From the NCBI GenBank assembly GCA_023213315.1, contig JAKCPI010012549.1:49893-113892 (forward strand): a stretch of DNA of 64,000 nucleotides, read 5' to 3'. How positions within the stretch are numbered: position 1 is the stretch's first letter; every line of letters starts with the position of its first letter. Source of the stretch: Euborellia annulipes. Its lineage: Eukaryota > Arthropoda > Insecta > Dermaptera > Anisolabididae. Shown here in pieces: positions 23,245 to 34,470 of this stretch. Below the pieces are notes generated by a model. It had not been told where the DNA came from. It was given only the letters and a program-made list of their open reading frames with translations, and ran no database searches. The position numbers were made by a program, and so were the translations under genes.

Positions 23245-23498
23245 TTGCCTCCTCAGGGGGTGCCTAACTTGAATATAAATTTTCAGCTACCTAGCTAGTT
23301 CTTGAGATAATATTTTGTTCACAGAAACACACACAGACAGACAGATAGACAGACCATGTCGCGAAAACCACTTTTTTGGGTTCAGGGGACCTCAACACAT
23401 GAATTTCAATCAAAATCTCGACATCGAATTTTTGACATGAATCCAATTCTTTCTCTCTCTATATATTATCATATATACAGAGGTAAGAGAAAGTAAAC
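23245..23498 (+). repeat. HPE tail fragment
   Basis: Starts at the 'gggggtgcctaacttgaat' box. It includes an (AGAC)n tract and 'catgtcgcgaaaaccac' and ends 'gaggtaagagaaagtaaa'. Confidence 0.85.
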
Positions 23499-23975
23499 AA
23501 ACTGGTGGTGATTTATTTTATGAGAATTATGATTATTCTCAAGACATTTCCATTGTTTACAAATATTAACAATAGATCTTAGATGCAATAACTTGAAATT
23601 AATTAGTATCCGAAGGCTTTGTTGTCGATATACATCCTTAGTGCGCTACTATACAATATTAGAATACAAACAATACATCTGAAGAATGAGATGGAATCAA
23701 ACTTTCATAATAAAGGCAGGAAAGCCAGAGGATAAGGACAATTTTAGAAATCTATGTAAAATAAAAATTATAGAATACAAGGCAATGCTGAAAAAAGTTT
23801 CTCATTCAGAAAATAGATCGTATTTCAATAATAGAAGATAGACAACCCACAAAACCAATACAATAGAATGAGATATTTTTGGAATAAGTTAATTTGTAAT
23901 TCAAATGTTGGAGAAGACAATCCCAGAAAGCTAGTAATTAGTTTAATAATTGTTTTCAAGTTAATTAACAATCTA
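23499..23975. other. Unassigned AT-rich spacer
   Basis: Nothing recognised. Confidence 0.4.
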
Positions 23976-24130
23976 CGTGGCCGTGACGCAGAGAGAGGAC
24001 TTTAGCTCCTCGTGGCTAGGATCGCGGGTCGCTTTCCGTCTCAAGCGAGAAAAATTTATTTCATTTGAGTTGGCTACCAATCATTTGAAATAGGGATGAG
24101 GCCTAAATGGCCTTAGATGCCGAAAAAGAA
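23976..24130 (+). mobile_element. Second SINE-like element
   Basis: The GC-rich head 'acgtggccgtgacgcagag', a B-box-like 'gatcgcgggtcgctttccg', and a 3' part 'ctaaatggccttagatgcc' with 'gaaaaag' resemble a tRNA-derived SINE. Its 3' body is related to that of the main SINE family (AAATGGCCTGAGTTGCCG). The head is different. Confidence 0.45.
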
Positions 24131-24147
24131 TTTAAACAAATAAAAAA

Positions 24148-24820
24148 AAAAATCTGGTGTGACTGGCGCACAGCACACAACTTTCTCTTACCTTCGGTAA
24201 TCGAAAGTTGTGTTCTGTGCTTGTCACACCAGATTTTTTGTGTCAAAATGTATTTAGTTTCCGACAGTACGGTACATTCGATTTTCAAGATGTAAAATTT
24301 ATAAGTATGGCAAAATATTTATATTTTGTTACCATGGCAACCATTTCTCCTATCTTTTCTATGGAGTACAAGAGTAAAGTGGTCTTCAGAAGATTTCAAT
24401 CACAAAATGAGAATATACATTTTAAAGAGCAACTAAAAAATAGTTGATATTTGAATTTAAAAAAAAATCGTTGGAGCAAATTTAGAGAAAATCGAAAAAA
24501 AACTGAAAAAGTGCATCAGTAAAGTGCTAGTACTCTTTGGTCGATTTTGTTCAAAAGCTTCGTGTCACGTCCCATGGGGGTGCCTAACTTAAATATAAAA
24601 TTTCAACCTCCTAGCTCTTTCCCTTCTTGAGATATTTTGTTCACAGACAGACAGACACGGACAGACAGACAGACCATGTCGCGAAAACCACTTTTTTGGA
24701 TTCAGGGGACCTCAAAACGTGAAGATCCATCAAAATCTCGACATCGAATTTTTGACATGAATCCAATACTTTCTCTCTATATATATATTACATATATACA
24801 TAGGTAAGAGAAAGTAAAAA
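24148..24820 (+). repeat. HPE copy, full length
   Basis: Intact head hairpin (24,148-24,238), body, short (AGAC)n tract and tail 'ataggtaagagaaagtaaaa'. About 670 bp. Confidence 0.9.
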
Positions 24821-24879
24821 GAAACAACGAACGTTCTACGAATCAATAAGCTAAGGATATAATTTTTTTTTTCAATTTT

Positions 24880-25465
24880 GTTAAAATAATTTTTACTTCC
24901 TCCCTGAGTCCAAAAAAAATTGGCAAAATTGTCTGACTATTTGAGGTCAAAATAAAGTATGAAGGAAAGCTATAAGATTGAAATTTTATATTTAGGTTAG
25001 GTATCTCTCTGAGGTGCGAAATAAGCTTTTGATCAAAATCGGCCAAAAAGTACTAATACTTTACTGATGTACTTTTTCAGTTATTTTTCACAATTCGGTC
25101 TGACAATTTTGATTAAAATTCATACATCAATTGTTTTTTAGAAGTTCATTAAAATGTATATTCTCATTTTACCCTCAAAATTGTTTGAAGAACACTTTAC
25201 TCTTGTAATTCAGAGGAAAGATATAATATATTCAGATTTCATGACATAACAAAATATAAATATTTTTCTATGTTTATAAATTGTATATCTTGAATTCAAA
25301 TGTACTGTACTGCTGGACAGTACGTCGACAAAGAAAATCTAGTGGGACAGAGAACACTACTTTCAATTACGTATGCTGTTCGACCAGTCTCTAAATCCCT
25401 AAATAGTCCCTAAATAAATCCAACAGATTTCGGACCGCTGTCCGACCAGTCACGCCAGAATTGTT
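24880..25465 (-). repeat. HPE copy, diverged, reverse
   Basis: Runs from 'ccctgagtccaaaaaaaat' to a head with a rearranged loop at about 25,338-25,465. It lies tail-to-tail with the preceding copy. Confidence 0.75.
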
Positions 25466-26459
25466 TAAATATTGAATTAATTATATATCATTAATGGCCT
25501 GGAAAAATAAGAACTTATGGAATTTAATATATAAGATATTTTATTATTATTATTTGATTTAAAAATTATATGGGATTTAACGGAATTAAGAGGTATCTTC
25601 ATCATTAAAAGTGTTAATATCTTTATAGGTATGACAAGAAATCTTTATAGGTTTAATAAAACATAAATCATTATGGAAGGGGTGGTGAAATAATAAAACT
25701 GAGCCTTATCGTCTTCTTATGAATTACATTTTATGAGGTACCTATTTTGTTTTAAGCTCATTTCCTTTGGTGTCGTCAAATTTTAACAGCCTAGAAATAA
25801 TCTTGTCTTAAAATTTTTCAAATCCAAAACCCCTCTCTCTAAATGGGGTAGATTGCAAAAGATTAGGTCTCAAAATTTAAATAATTCAAAAAATAGATTA
25901 AATCCTTGTATTTTATAAACTGGTGTGGCCAACTCAAGATAATCAATATTAGTTTGTAACTCATTTTTAAATCTCTTTTAGAAAATAAGAGAAATATAAA
26001 TATTTCTTAAATGATTAAAATAAAAGCGTCATTAATGTTTGAAAAACATAATTACGTTATCAAAATTTTAATAAATTATTTATTCATTAAAGAGAATATA
26101 ATATAGAGTATCTTTTAAAAGAGATTATCAAAAAAAAAAAAAAAAATATTGCTTAAAAATGAGTTCTCGGAGATAGATTAGTAGCGTTTAGTATTATAAA
26201 TTCTTATACTACTATTGGATTATATTGCTACGACAGACCCTTAAATCAAGTACGACAAAGAAGCGATTGATTTTAAGATTTTATCAAGAAATGTACGTAG
26301 ATCATTCAAAACACGTAAAAAATACTATTAGGGGGTAGTATGTTAAGACGTGCTTTGAATAGTCTAAATTTTCGCTTTATCAAATTATAAATTCACTGTT
26401 TTTTAGTAATCTAAGGAAAAATAGGCAGCCAAAAAGAAGGTGGCTGGTGGAATTTGTAG
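25466..26459. other. AT-rich spacer
   Basis: Nearly 1 kb without a recognisable gene or repeat. A poly(A) run is at about 26,130-26,147. Confidence 0.4.
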
Positions 26460-26665
26460 CAGGAATGAAAGTTAGAAAAAAGGAAGCCAGAATTTTTTCT
26501 TTAAAAATATATTTTAACAGCTTAAGTTTCGGCCTTGATCAAAACCATCCTCGAATGACCTCTAACAGCTCCGAGGATGGCTTTGACCAAAGCCGAAACG
26601 TATGCTGATAAAAAATATTTTTAAAGAAAAAATTCTGGCTTCTTTTTTTCTAACTTTCATTCCTG
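26460..26665. repeat. Foldback element with GAGGA/GAAAC core
   Basis: The arms 'caggaatgaaagttagaaa' (26,460 on) and its complement ending at 26,665 enclose a centre. The centre has CCGAGGA (26,571-26,577), a 6-bp GGCTTT/AAAGCC helix with loop GACC, and GAAAC (26,595-26,599). The left arm holds a mirror version. Confidence 0.8.
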
Positions 26666-26679
26666 AAGAAAAATATTTT

Positions 26680-26942
26680 TCTCAAATCTTATTTTCACGC
26701 CCTAGGGGGGTGCCTAACTTAAATATAAAATTTCAACCTCCTAGCCTAATTCCTTCATGCTTTAAATTGAAACCAAACAGACACACAGACAGACCATGTC
26801 GCGAAAACCATTTTTTTGGAGGGAGCCTGAAAACGTGTATATCCATCAAAGTCTCGGCATCGAATTTTTGACATGAATTCAATACTTTCTCTCTCTATAG
26901 ATATATGTGTATTAACTTATACATATAGGTAAGAGAAAGTAA
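26680..26942 (+). repeat. HPE tail fragment
   Basis: From 'ggggggtgcctaacttaaat' to 'ataggtaagagaaagtaaaa'. It directly follows the foldback element. Confidence 0.85.
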
Positions 26943-27669
26943 AAATTCAAATCCGAGTTGTGATAAGTTCTATATACAAAAAAAATGCGGTAACTCACCC
27001 CTGTAAAATTCTAAGTGGACTAACCATATTTTACTTTTCTACCTAATTAAAAAATTCCTACAATATTCAGCAAGGGATTCGATGGGTTCCTAAGTTACCC
27101 AGTGTTATTATTATCTGTTTATGAGAGTTACGAAATCTTCAAAAATTAATTCCGCCCCAGTAATAAGAAATTTTAGAATGACATTAAAATGTTTCTATCC
27201 CACTATGCTATTTGCTAAATATTGAATATAAATTTTAACTCAGACGGAAAAACACTTATTTTTTAGTAAAAGTATTAAAAAACAATAATATCTTTGTGCA
27301 TTATAGGGGATGGGGCATTAACCCCCCTGGTTAATGCCTTCATACCTCCCCCCTCCTTTAAGGAAATGCGAGCCATCACCGCGAAATTACTCTCAAAATA
27401 ATTTGAATACATTTATAAATAATTATTTTAATTTTTATTTTATTTTGAAATTATTTTATTTTAATTTTCAACCCTTAATCCACTGAGCTATGAGAGTTTC
27501 GAAATCTTCAAAAATTAATTCTGCCCCAGTAATAAGAAATTTTAGAATGACATTAAAATGTTTAAAAGTATATTAAGAAAATTTGATTAACAAAAATCTA
27601 GGCCATATAGAAAGAATATATAATGGTAAATAATGGTGACTTAAGAAAAGATTTAAAAAAAAAAAAACA
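26943..27669. repeat. Spacer with a ~75-bp direct repeat
   Basis: The block starting 'atgagagttacgaaatcttc' (27,121-27,196) recurs almost unchanged at 27,490-27,565, 369 bp away. C- and G-runs lie near 27,320-27,355. No gene seen. Confidence 0.65.
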
Positions 27670-27882
27670 CGGACTTGGTGTAGCTGGTAGCGTGCCTACC
27701 TTCTATACCGAACGCCGCGGGTTTCGGAACCCTGGGAGTCCGAAATGGATTCCAAATGGCTTAAATGGAAATGCCTGGACCCCCAATATGTATATTATTA
27801 ATTAATAACGGTTATCGTATAGTCCTATATGGGCTGAGTTGCCGAAAAGACTGTGTGAATGTGTGTGGGTGAGTGTTTAAAA
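27670..27882 (+). mobile_element. tRNA-derived SINE
   Basis: The head 'acttggtgtagctggtagcg' (A box), B box 'gggtttcggaaccc', body and 'tgtgaatgtgtgtggg' tail are all recognisable. It carries some internal indels relative to the copy at 28,959. Confidence 0.8.
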
Positions 27883-28330
27883 AAAAGATAAAAAAATAAA
27901 AAAGTTAAATAATTTTTTTTCAATGACACCCCCCCTCTTCGTGAAATACAAAATATTTAATTTCATATTCAAAAGAATCGTTTTTCGCAGTCAAATTATT
28001 TGTTTCTTTCGATAAAATGCATAATAATTACCTTTAATAAGACTCTCAAGAGGGTGTGTTGGCTGACGGTGTAGTCAGGGTGGGTTACACTATATTAATT
28101 ATTCACTTTGATTCACTTTAAACACAAAAAAGAGAGCAGCGCCTGCATCTCGGCCACGCTCTCGACTCCACTGAACGAGAGAGAGACTTGTTTTTCTTTG
28201 TATAGGAATAAATAGATGAAAATAACAATTCCCTTTTTATTAAAAGTAAAAAAATACATTTTACTCTAATCTAACTATATTTAGAGGGAAAATAATGTCA
28301 ACAAGTGATTTGGAATATTCCAAGGCCTTT
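27883..28330 (+). repeat. Diverged dispersed repeat, copy 2
   Basis: 28,026-28,310 shares ordered blocks with 11,228-11,700 (see there), including 'gggtgggttacact' and a GAGAGAGAGA tract. The flanks are AT-rich. Confidence 0.45.
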
Positions 28331-28637
28331 CTTAAATAATCAACCCTTCATCCCCCCCCCCCCCCCTAATCAAAATAAAAATCAACGCTATTTTTTGAAT
28401 GTTTTCTATTTATTTGGCCTCGATTTATCTAAAATAAATTTAAAAAGCATTTTTTTCAATTTTTTAACCCCTAATTCAATCATAATAAATAAAATAATTA
28501 ACGATGCTATCGCCTTCGGCGAGCTTCGCATCTAGTCAGAAAAAAATTAAAACCCTCTCTCCCTGAAAAAACTTCCCTGAATCCGCCTTTGGGTTTCACA
28601 CATAGTATAATTTTCTAGAATGAGTCTTACTTTAGGC
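28331..28637. other. C-run and unassigned spacer
   Basis: A poly(C) run of 17 nt lies near 28,351-28,367. The rest is AT-rich with no gene recognised. Confidence 0.4.
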
Positions 28638-28913
28638 CAGTGGTTTCCAAACTTTATATTACAACGCCTCCCTTAAAAATATTTAATCGTATGACCCCCC
28701 CCCCCCCGACCCATTCAATAAAATAATACAAAAACAAAAATTCTTAAGACTAAAATATATAAATTTATATAAAAATATTTTTTTATTTATTCTTATTTAT
28801 ATTAAAACTAGGAATCATTTGGAAAATTGATCTTTATGGCCAATATTCGCGCCTCCCCTTAGACTAGTCCGCGACTCTTTAGGGAGGCGCGCTTCACAGT
28901 TTGGAAATCGTTG
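28638..28913. mobile_element. hAT-type MITE
   Basis: The left end is CAGTGGTTTCCAAACTTT and the right end as complement is CAACGATTTCCAAACTGT; both continue into GCCTCCC. The flanks CTTTAGGC and CTTTATTG share five of eight bases, consistent with an aged 8-bp duplication. Confidence 0.7.
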
Positions 28914-28958
28914 CTTTATTGGAACTTTTCGGCCGGGATTAACCCCTGCCATGCCCTC

Positions 28959-29222
28959 GGGGCTTGGTGTAGAGGTTAGCGTGCTAACCTCGTATACCAA
29001 ACGTCGCGGGTTCGGACCCCGGGCAGTCCGATGATTTTATTTAAACCAATTGGATACCAAATGGCTTAAATAAGAATGCCTGGACCCCCAATAAATATAA
29101 TTATTTATACAGCTGTTATCGTAAAAGTCTTAAATGGCCTGAGTTGCCGAAAAGACTGTGTGAATGTGTGTGGGTGTGAGTGTGAATGAGAAAAAAAGTG
29201 TGTTTTTTTATAAAAAAAAAAA
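28959..29222 (+). mobile_element. tRNA-derived SINE, most complete copy
   Basis: A reference copy of the family. The tRNA-like head starts GGGGCTTGGTGTAGAGG, with A box TGGTGTAGAGG at 28,965-28,975 and B box GGGTTCGGACCCC at 29,008-29,020. It continues with a body containing ATACCAAATGGC, TGCCTGGACCCCC and GTTGCCGAAAAGACTG, a (TG)n-rich tail and poly(A). Transcription would be by RNA polymerase III. Mobilisation would need a partner LINE, which is not in the window. Confidence 0.9.
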
Positions 29223-29227
29223 AACCT

Positions 29228-29827
29228 GCCAACGGTGAATTCTTTGGATTATATAGATATGTTGAATAGGGATGAGGATGCAGCCAATTATTTGAGCCTC
29301 TATTTATTAATAAACACTATATTGAAACGTTTCGGCCGGATCAACCCTGCCATCTTCAGCCTTCAAAGAGCATATTCAAATTTTATATACAAAAAATACA
29401 GTTTTCGTTTATATTAATACAAGTTATTTGCATTCTATGTCAAGTAAATATAATTTTATTTATTATAAACCTGAATTTCGTGGTATCACTTGTTTTTATT
29501 TTAAGTATAATTACATTTGCTTGACAAAAAATGCAAATAACTTGTATACTTAAAATAAAAACAAGTGATACCACGAAATTCAGGTTTATAATAAATAAAA
29601 TTATATTTACTTGACATAGAATGCATATAACTTGTATTAATATAAACGAAAACTCTATTTTTTGTATATAAAATTTGAATATGCTCTTTGAAGGCTGAAG
29701 ATGGCAGGGTTGATCCGGGCCGAAACGTTTCAATATAGTGTTTATTAATAAATAGAGGCTCAAATAATTGGCTGCATCCTCATCCCTATTCAACATATCT
29801 ATATAATCCAAAGAATTCACCGTTGGC
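29228..29827. repeat. Near-perfect foldback, ~282-bp arms
   Basis: The arms 29,228-29,509 and 29,545-29,827 are almost identical inverted copies separated by about 35 nt. Each arm carries CTGAAGA-T-GGC...GCC-GAAACG: minus strand 29,329-29,359 and plus strand 29,695-29,725. The element sits immediately after the SINE's poly(A) tail. No protein is encoded. Confidence 0.9.
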
Positions 29828-31379
29828 ACTAGTTTAAACATGATTAAATTTAAATAATTTAACCATAATTATAAGTAGAGACACTAGGTTTAGTTTAAAA
29901 CGTTTACTTTTAATTATTAATATTTATAATTATTTCAATTGTTATCTAATGGCATATGCAAATTTTTACTATTTTTTGTATGAACCGCTATGTATCCTAA
30001 GCAAAATTAACAATTTATCGCCCTGAAGATGGGAATGATGCCTTCCTGGAAACGTCAACGGAATTTAAATAAATTTTTTATTCTCTGCTGGCTTACACCT
30101 TCCTGCTCTCCCGAATTATTACTCAGTCATCGAATTTCTTCGTTTGGGAATGGAATATTATAACTATCAAGAGAATAATAGTACCTGGTATGTATACGGT
30201 ATAGTGGATCTCAAATTACATTCAGCTATTCCCTATAGGAAAATGGGAATTAATTTTTGAAAAGCTTGCATAGTAAAAATATAAAATTTCAATGTCTCCC
30301 TTAGGACAACTGATGTCAAATAATATGAAGAATAAATTTATATTTGTTAGCCCCTGGCTCTTAAAATAAAACTCTCGTTTCAAGATAATAGACAGATGTA
30401 CTAAAGATTTGCTTCGAAATATTTCCAAATATTAGGATTAAAGATTATAAAGAAAATAAAAAATAAAATTGAGAAAAAGAAAGAAACAACTGAATTTATG
30501 TCAATTAAACTTTTCCAATTAACGTTAAATTTCTATCAAAAACTATTTAATAGCAAAGCCGAAAAATAGCTTAATTAATTTTTTTTTTTTTACAGATTTG
30601 GTATGACATATTTTTTTATCAAATCAAACAAGGCTGAACTTCGATTGAGTGTCCAGGAAAAAATAAAGAAGAAATGCTATTTGGGAAGAAAAAATAAAAG
30701 TACTTCATGAAATTAAAGTAAAAATGTTTTTTAGTGAACTCAGTGCTTTAGATCTAAATGGAGAAGCCTGGAGCGAGACTAGCCCTGGGGTTGGTTTTAT
30801 TTTTATTAATGCCTAATAATATATTTTTTTTTAATCTAAATGAACCGTTTGCCTGACTAACGAAAGTACACGACACGCCAGAAGCGGGCCTGCCATAGAT
30901 ATTTGGGCCTGCAAGTTGTTTTAAATATAACCGCTCTATGGAGCAAAGCTTTAGATTATCTAATAATCACGATTAAAAATATTCTACATAAATAAAGATG
31001 AAGAAAATAATTGCGTTTTGAAAATGTACTGTATTACAAAAATGTAAAACAATTATAAGATAATAATAAAGAAGAAATTTAGATATTCTGAATAAATAAA
31101 CGTTTTATTATTATAATAATTAACTTTCTAAAATGCAGAGTAAATATGGAAATTGCCTTTCGAAAATGCACTAGTTTCAAAACACCCTCGAAACGAGGAG
31201 AGAATTAATATTAAAACCTTATAGGTATTAATGAGAATATAATTTACTCAATTATAAAATATTGAACTTGAGTGAAAGTAAAGTCATAAAGAGAGAGAAG
31301 TGAACAAAAGATAATAAATTTTTCCATATCGTTAAGATAATAAAGCAAAAATGTGGTTAGAAAACCGGTAGAATGATGT
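29828..31379. other. AT-rich spacer with one CTGAAGA/GAAAC core
   Basis: About 1.5 kb with no gene recognised. At 30,023-30,053 CTGAAGA, a GGAA/TTCC helix and GGAAACGTC form another single-arm relative of the recurrent core motif. Confidence 0.45.
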
Positions 31380-31533
31380 GACGATTAGGACCGCCGATAT
31401 TCGGTTTCGGTTCGGTTTCGGCCGTTTGGAAAAATTTTGGGTTTGGGGGTGGTTTGGGTTTTGCAAAGGGGGGGTTTTTGCCGGGCACAAAAGGAAAAAG
31501 GGGGGGGGAAAAAAAAAAAAAAAAAAAATAGAG

Positions 31534-31578
<45 letters not shown>

Positions 31579-31580
31579 TG
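31380..31580. other. Low-complexity G/T and A/G homopolymer block
   Basis: 'cggtttcggttcggtttcgg' passes into G- and T-runs, then poly(G), then two long poly(A) tracts (31,509-31,527 and 31,540-31,576). It may be real low-complexity DNA or contain consensus errors. ORFs here are poly-Lys or poly-Phe artefacts. Confidence 0.6.
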
Positions 31581-31982
31581 ACGATGTCCCTTTCTTTATT
31601 AGCCTATTTGCTAAGCTAAGAGCCCTGAGATCGAGAAAAGTGTTCAGACCTAACTGCTGATTAATGAAGAAAGTCAAGTCAAAAGTCAAAAGTGAAAATA
31701 CAAAAAATAAATAAATCCGAAATTTAACCCCTCCATGTGTCATTAGGTAGATTAGAATGATCAACAGATTATATTTTTTTTTTGTTATATTCCTTGTTTT
31801 ATTAATTATTATATGTAAAAATATAATAATTTATAAAAAAAACTAATTTTATGCTTTACTTATATTTAAATAAAGAATTAATAAAACGAATGAGCTGATA
31901 TTTACCTAAAATCTTAAAGTTTAGAAGAATTTCAATTTTTTTGAGGAGCAAAGCGTGAAGTGGACCGCCAACAAACGACGCC
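31581..31982. other. Unassigned spacer
   Basis: AT-rich with no element recognised. The last ~60 bp before 31,983 is less AT-rich and leads into the ORF. Confidence 0.4.
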
Positions 31983-32225
31983 ATGGTGCAACTGACAAGG
32001 AATATAAATAATTGCAAACTGCAACACAGAAGATGCTTTCACTATCAGAGCCGTAGCTCAACTGAGGGCTCTTTGTATTCACCTAGTGAATATATTGCAA
32101 ACGCTAAGACTCGATCGTCAGCTCCAACTCCAGATTCTTCCTATTATGTTGGACAACCTTGGCCTAGCATCTTTGACCCAGAAATTATAGAAATAGATAA
32201 TTGGCAAAGATCCAACTTATTTTAA
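31983..32225 (+). CDS. Small ORF of unknown function, possibly a real gene or exon
   Basis: An 80-codon ORF starts in a good context (GACGCCATGG), with an in-frame stop upstream, and ends at TAA. Unlike most short ORFs here it does not come from a repeat, homopolymer or palindrome, and it uses a mixed amino-acid set. The N-terminal part is basic (R/Q/N/H-rich). The middle is Ser/Thr/Pro-rich (SSTEGSLYSPSEY and TRSSAPTPDSS), and the end is acidic (FDPEIIEIDNW). No signal peptide, membrane segment or known domain is visible. It could be a short secreted-type or regulatory peptide, a terminal exon, or chance. A foldback element starts 30 bp downstream. Confidence 0.3.
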   Translation: MVQLTRNINNCKLQHRRCFHYQSRSSTEGSLYSPSEYIANAKTRSSAPTPDSSYYVGQPWPSIFDPEIIEIDNWQRSNLF

Positions 32226-32254
32226 TTAAAAACCTATACGAATATATCTTGTTT

Positions 32255-33980
32255 CTAGTAGAACGTTGTTCTTTTACTCGGTCATAAATTCTCTAGGTGG
32301 AAGGTGAGTAATTCAAAATAAATTAATTACTTTAATTTATTATAAGAGGTTTTAATTTTTATTCAGGTTTACGATGGAGGCAATTATCATCGTTTCGGCA
32401 CTATGCCTTCCTCAGAACCTACAATTACAATTTTTACAAAGATATATCAATAAAATGTTTTTCTTAATCATACTGTTAACATATAAATATGATTTTAATA
32501 AAGATTTTTTCCTCTAGCATGCTATTATTTCATTTGCCCGTATTATACTTATTATAAGTACAGTTAAAAAAATTATTTTATAGTTTTTGATTTACAATTA
32601 TTTTTAAATATTAATTCAAACAATTGGATGATCAATTCTATTATACATAAATGTCTGCGTGTTGTAAATATAAAAATTTCTCTGAAATACAAGAGTCGTC
32701 ATTCTATTAAAATTTTTTATTTCTTATGACATTTATTTAATTTATTGTTTATCCTTATTCAATTTATTTCAACATCAATTATATTCAATTCAGTATTTCT
32801 TTTACAAATTGTTTCAATTTAATATATTTCTTAATGATTAACACATACAAGATTTGATTTTTTATGACTTGATATATTTTTAGTTTTAATTAGTGTGAAC
32901 TTAGATACGTAATTAGTGTGATTGATTCAAGGGTTACAATATTTTTTTTGTCTTTGATTTTTTACATATATATTATTATCTTAATTATTGTCTTACAAGC
33001 TATAAATTACTAATTTTCACAATAATATATCGTTACTAGGTGGTACTTATGATTAATTTTATTTTTAATTTTAAAAATTTCTTTATAGGCGGGAATTAAA
33101 TCAAAATTAAAAAAATAAATAAAAAATTAAAATTAAAATTCCGCCTATAAAGAAATTTTAAAATTAAAAATAAAATTAATCATAAGACCAAGTAGTATAT
33201 TATTGTGAAAATTAGTAATTTATAGCTTGTAAGACAATAATTAAGATAATAATATATATGTAAAAAAATCAAAGACAAAAGTAAAATATTGTACCCTTGA
33301 ATCAATCACACTAATTACGTATGCTAAGTTCACACTAATTAAAACTAAAATTATATCAAGTCATAAAAAATCAAATCTTGTATGTGTTAATCATTAAGAA
33401 ATATATTAAATTGAAACAATTTGTAAAAAGAAATACTGAATTGGAATATAATTGGATGTTGAAATAAATTGAATAAGGTATAAACAATAAATTAAATAAA
33501 TGTCATAAGAAATAAAAAATTTTAATAGAATGACGACTCTTGTATTTCAGAGAAATTTTTATATTTACAACACGCAGACATTTATGTATAATAGAATTGA
33601 TCATCCAATTGTTTGAATTAATATTTAAAAATAATTGTAAATCAAAAACTATAAAATAATTTTTTTAACTGTACTTATAATAAGTATAATACGGGCAAAT
33701 GAAATAATAGCATGCTAGAGGTAAAAAAATCTTTATTAAAATCATATTTATATGTTAACAGTATGATTAAGAAAAACATTTTATTGATATATCTTTGTAA
33801 AAATTGTAATTGTAGGTTCTGAGGAAGGCATATGTGCCGAAACGATGATAATTGGCCTCCATCGTAAACCTGAATAAAAATTAAAACCTCTTATAATAAA
33901 TTAAAGTAATTAATTTATTTTGAATTACTCACCTTCCACCTAGAGAATTTATGACGAGTAAAAGAACAACGTTTACTAGT
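32255..33980. repeat. Giant foldback (palindrome), ~830-bp arms
   Basis: The arms 32,255-33,094 and 33,136-33,980 are inverted copies with few differences and an AT-rich loop of about 40 nt. Both arms carry the CTGAGGA-A-GGC...GCC-GAAACG core: minus strand 32,392-32,415 and plus strand 33,819-33,843. No ORF of note. The length and symmetry suggest a relatively recent non-autonomous foldback. Confidence 0.9.
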
Positions 33981-34394
33981 AAAAAGATAGTTATCACGGT
34001 CCAGCTTCATATATATATATATATACGAATATAGATAAAGTAATCATTTTAAATAATAGAAATCATTTGAATTTAATTCTATTATTTTTTGAAGAGGAGA
34101 GAGAAAAGAATTGTTTGATTTTACAACTCAATATAACATATAGGTTTTTATTGCCAAACTACTTTGGCTTTTTTAAATGTATAGAGATTTTCGCACAGGT
34201 GACGATTAATTGAGACTGACTTTTATTCAAATGAGACGTGTGTTAATTTGAAGACGAGAAAGAATTCATTTAAATTAAAAAGAGAGAGAGATTCTTTTTG
34301 TCTGCCAGTGAGCCTACGTCACGCAACATTAAATATCCCCCCCCCTTTTTTTTTGCTTCCGATAGGTTAAAGATACTGACATTGTCAAGATTGA
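33981..34394. other. AT-rich spacer
   Basis: An (AT)n run is at 34,009-34,025. No gene recognised. Confidence 0.4.
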
Positions 34395-34470
34395 TAATCT
34401 TTAAAACTCAAGGGGTGGGGGTTCGGATTTTAAGCAGTCCGATGAATGTTCATTTTAAACAATTGTATAC
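34395..34470 (+). mobile_element. SINE relic
   Basis: 'gggggttcggattttaagca' followed by 'gtccgatga' and 'tataccaagtggtgtaaat' matches the B box and the following region of the SINE, degenerate. Confidence 0.45.

Noticed and set aside
28959..29035. Possible functional tRNA gene at the SINE head
   Set aside because: A and B boxes are present but the cloverleaf is not maintained, and the sequence continues into the SINE body. The same head recurs in several truncated copies.
31357..31764. 135-codon minus-strand ORF with poly-Phe and Pro-rich parts
   Set aside because: The frame runs through poly(A)/poly(G) homopolymers and is not a plausible protein.
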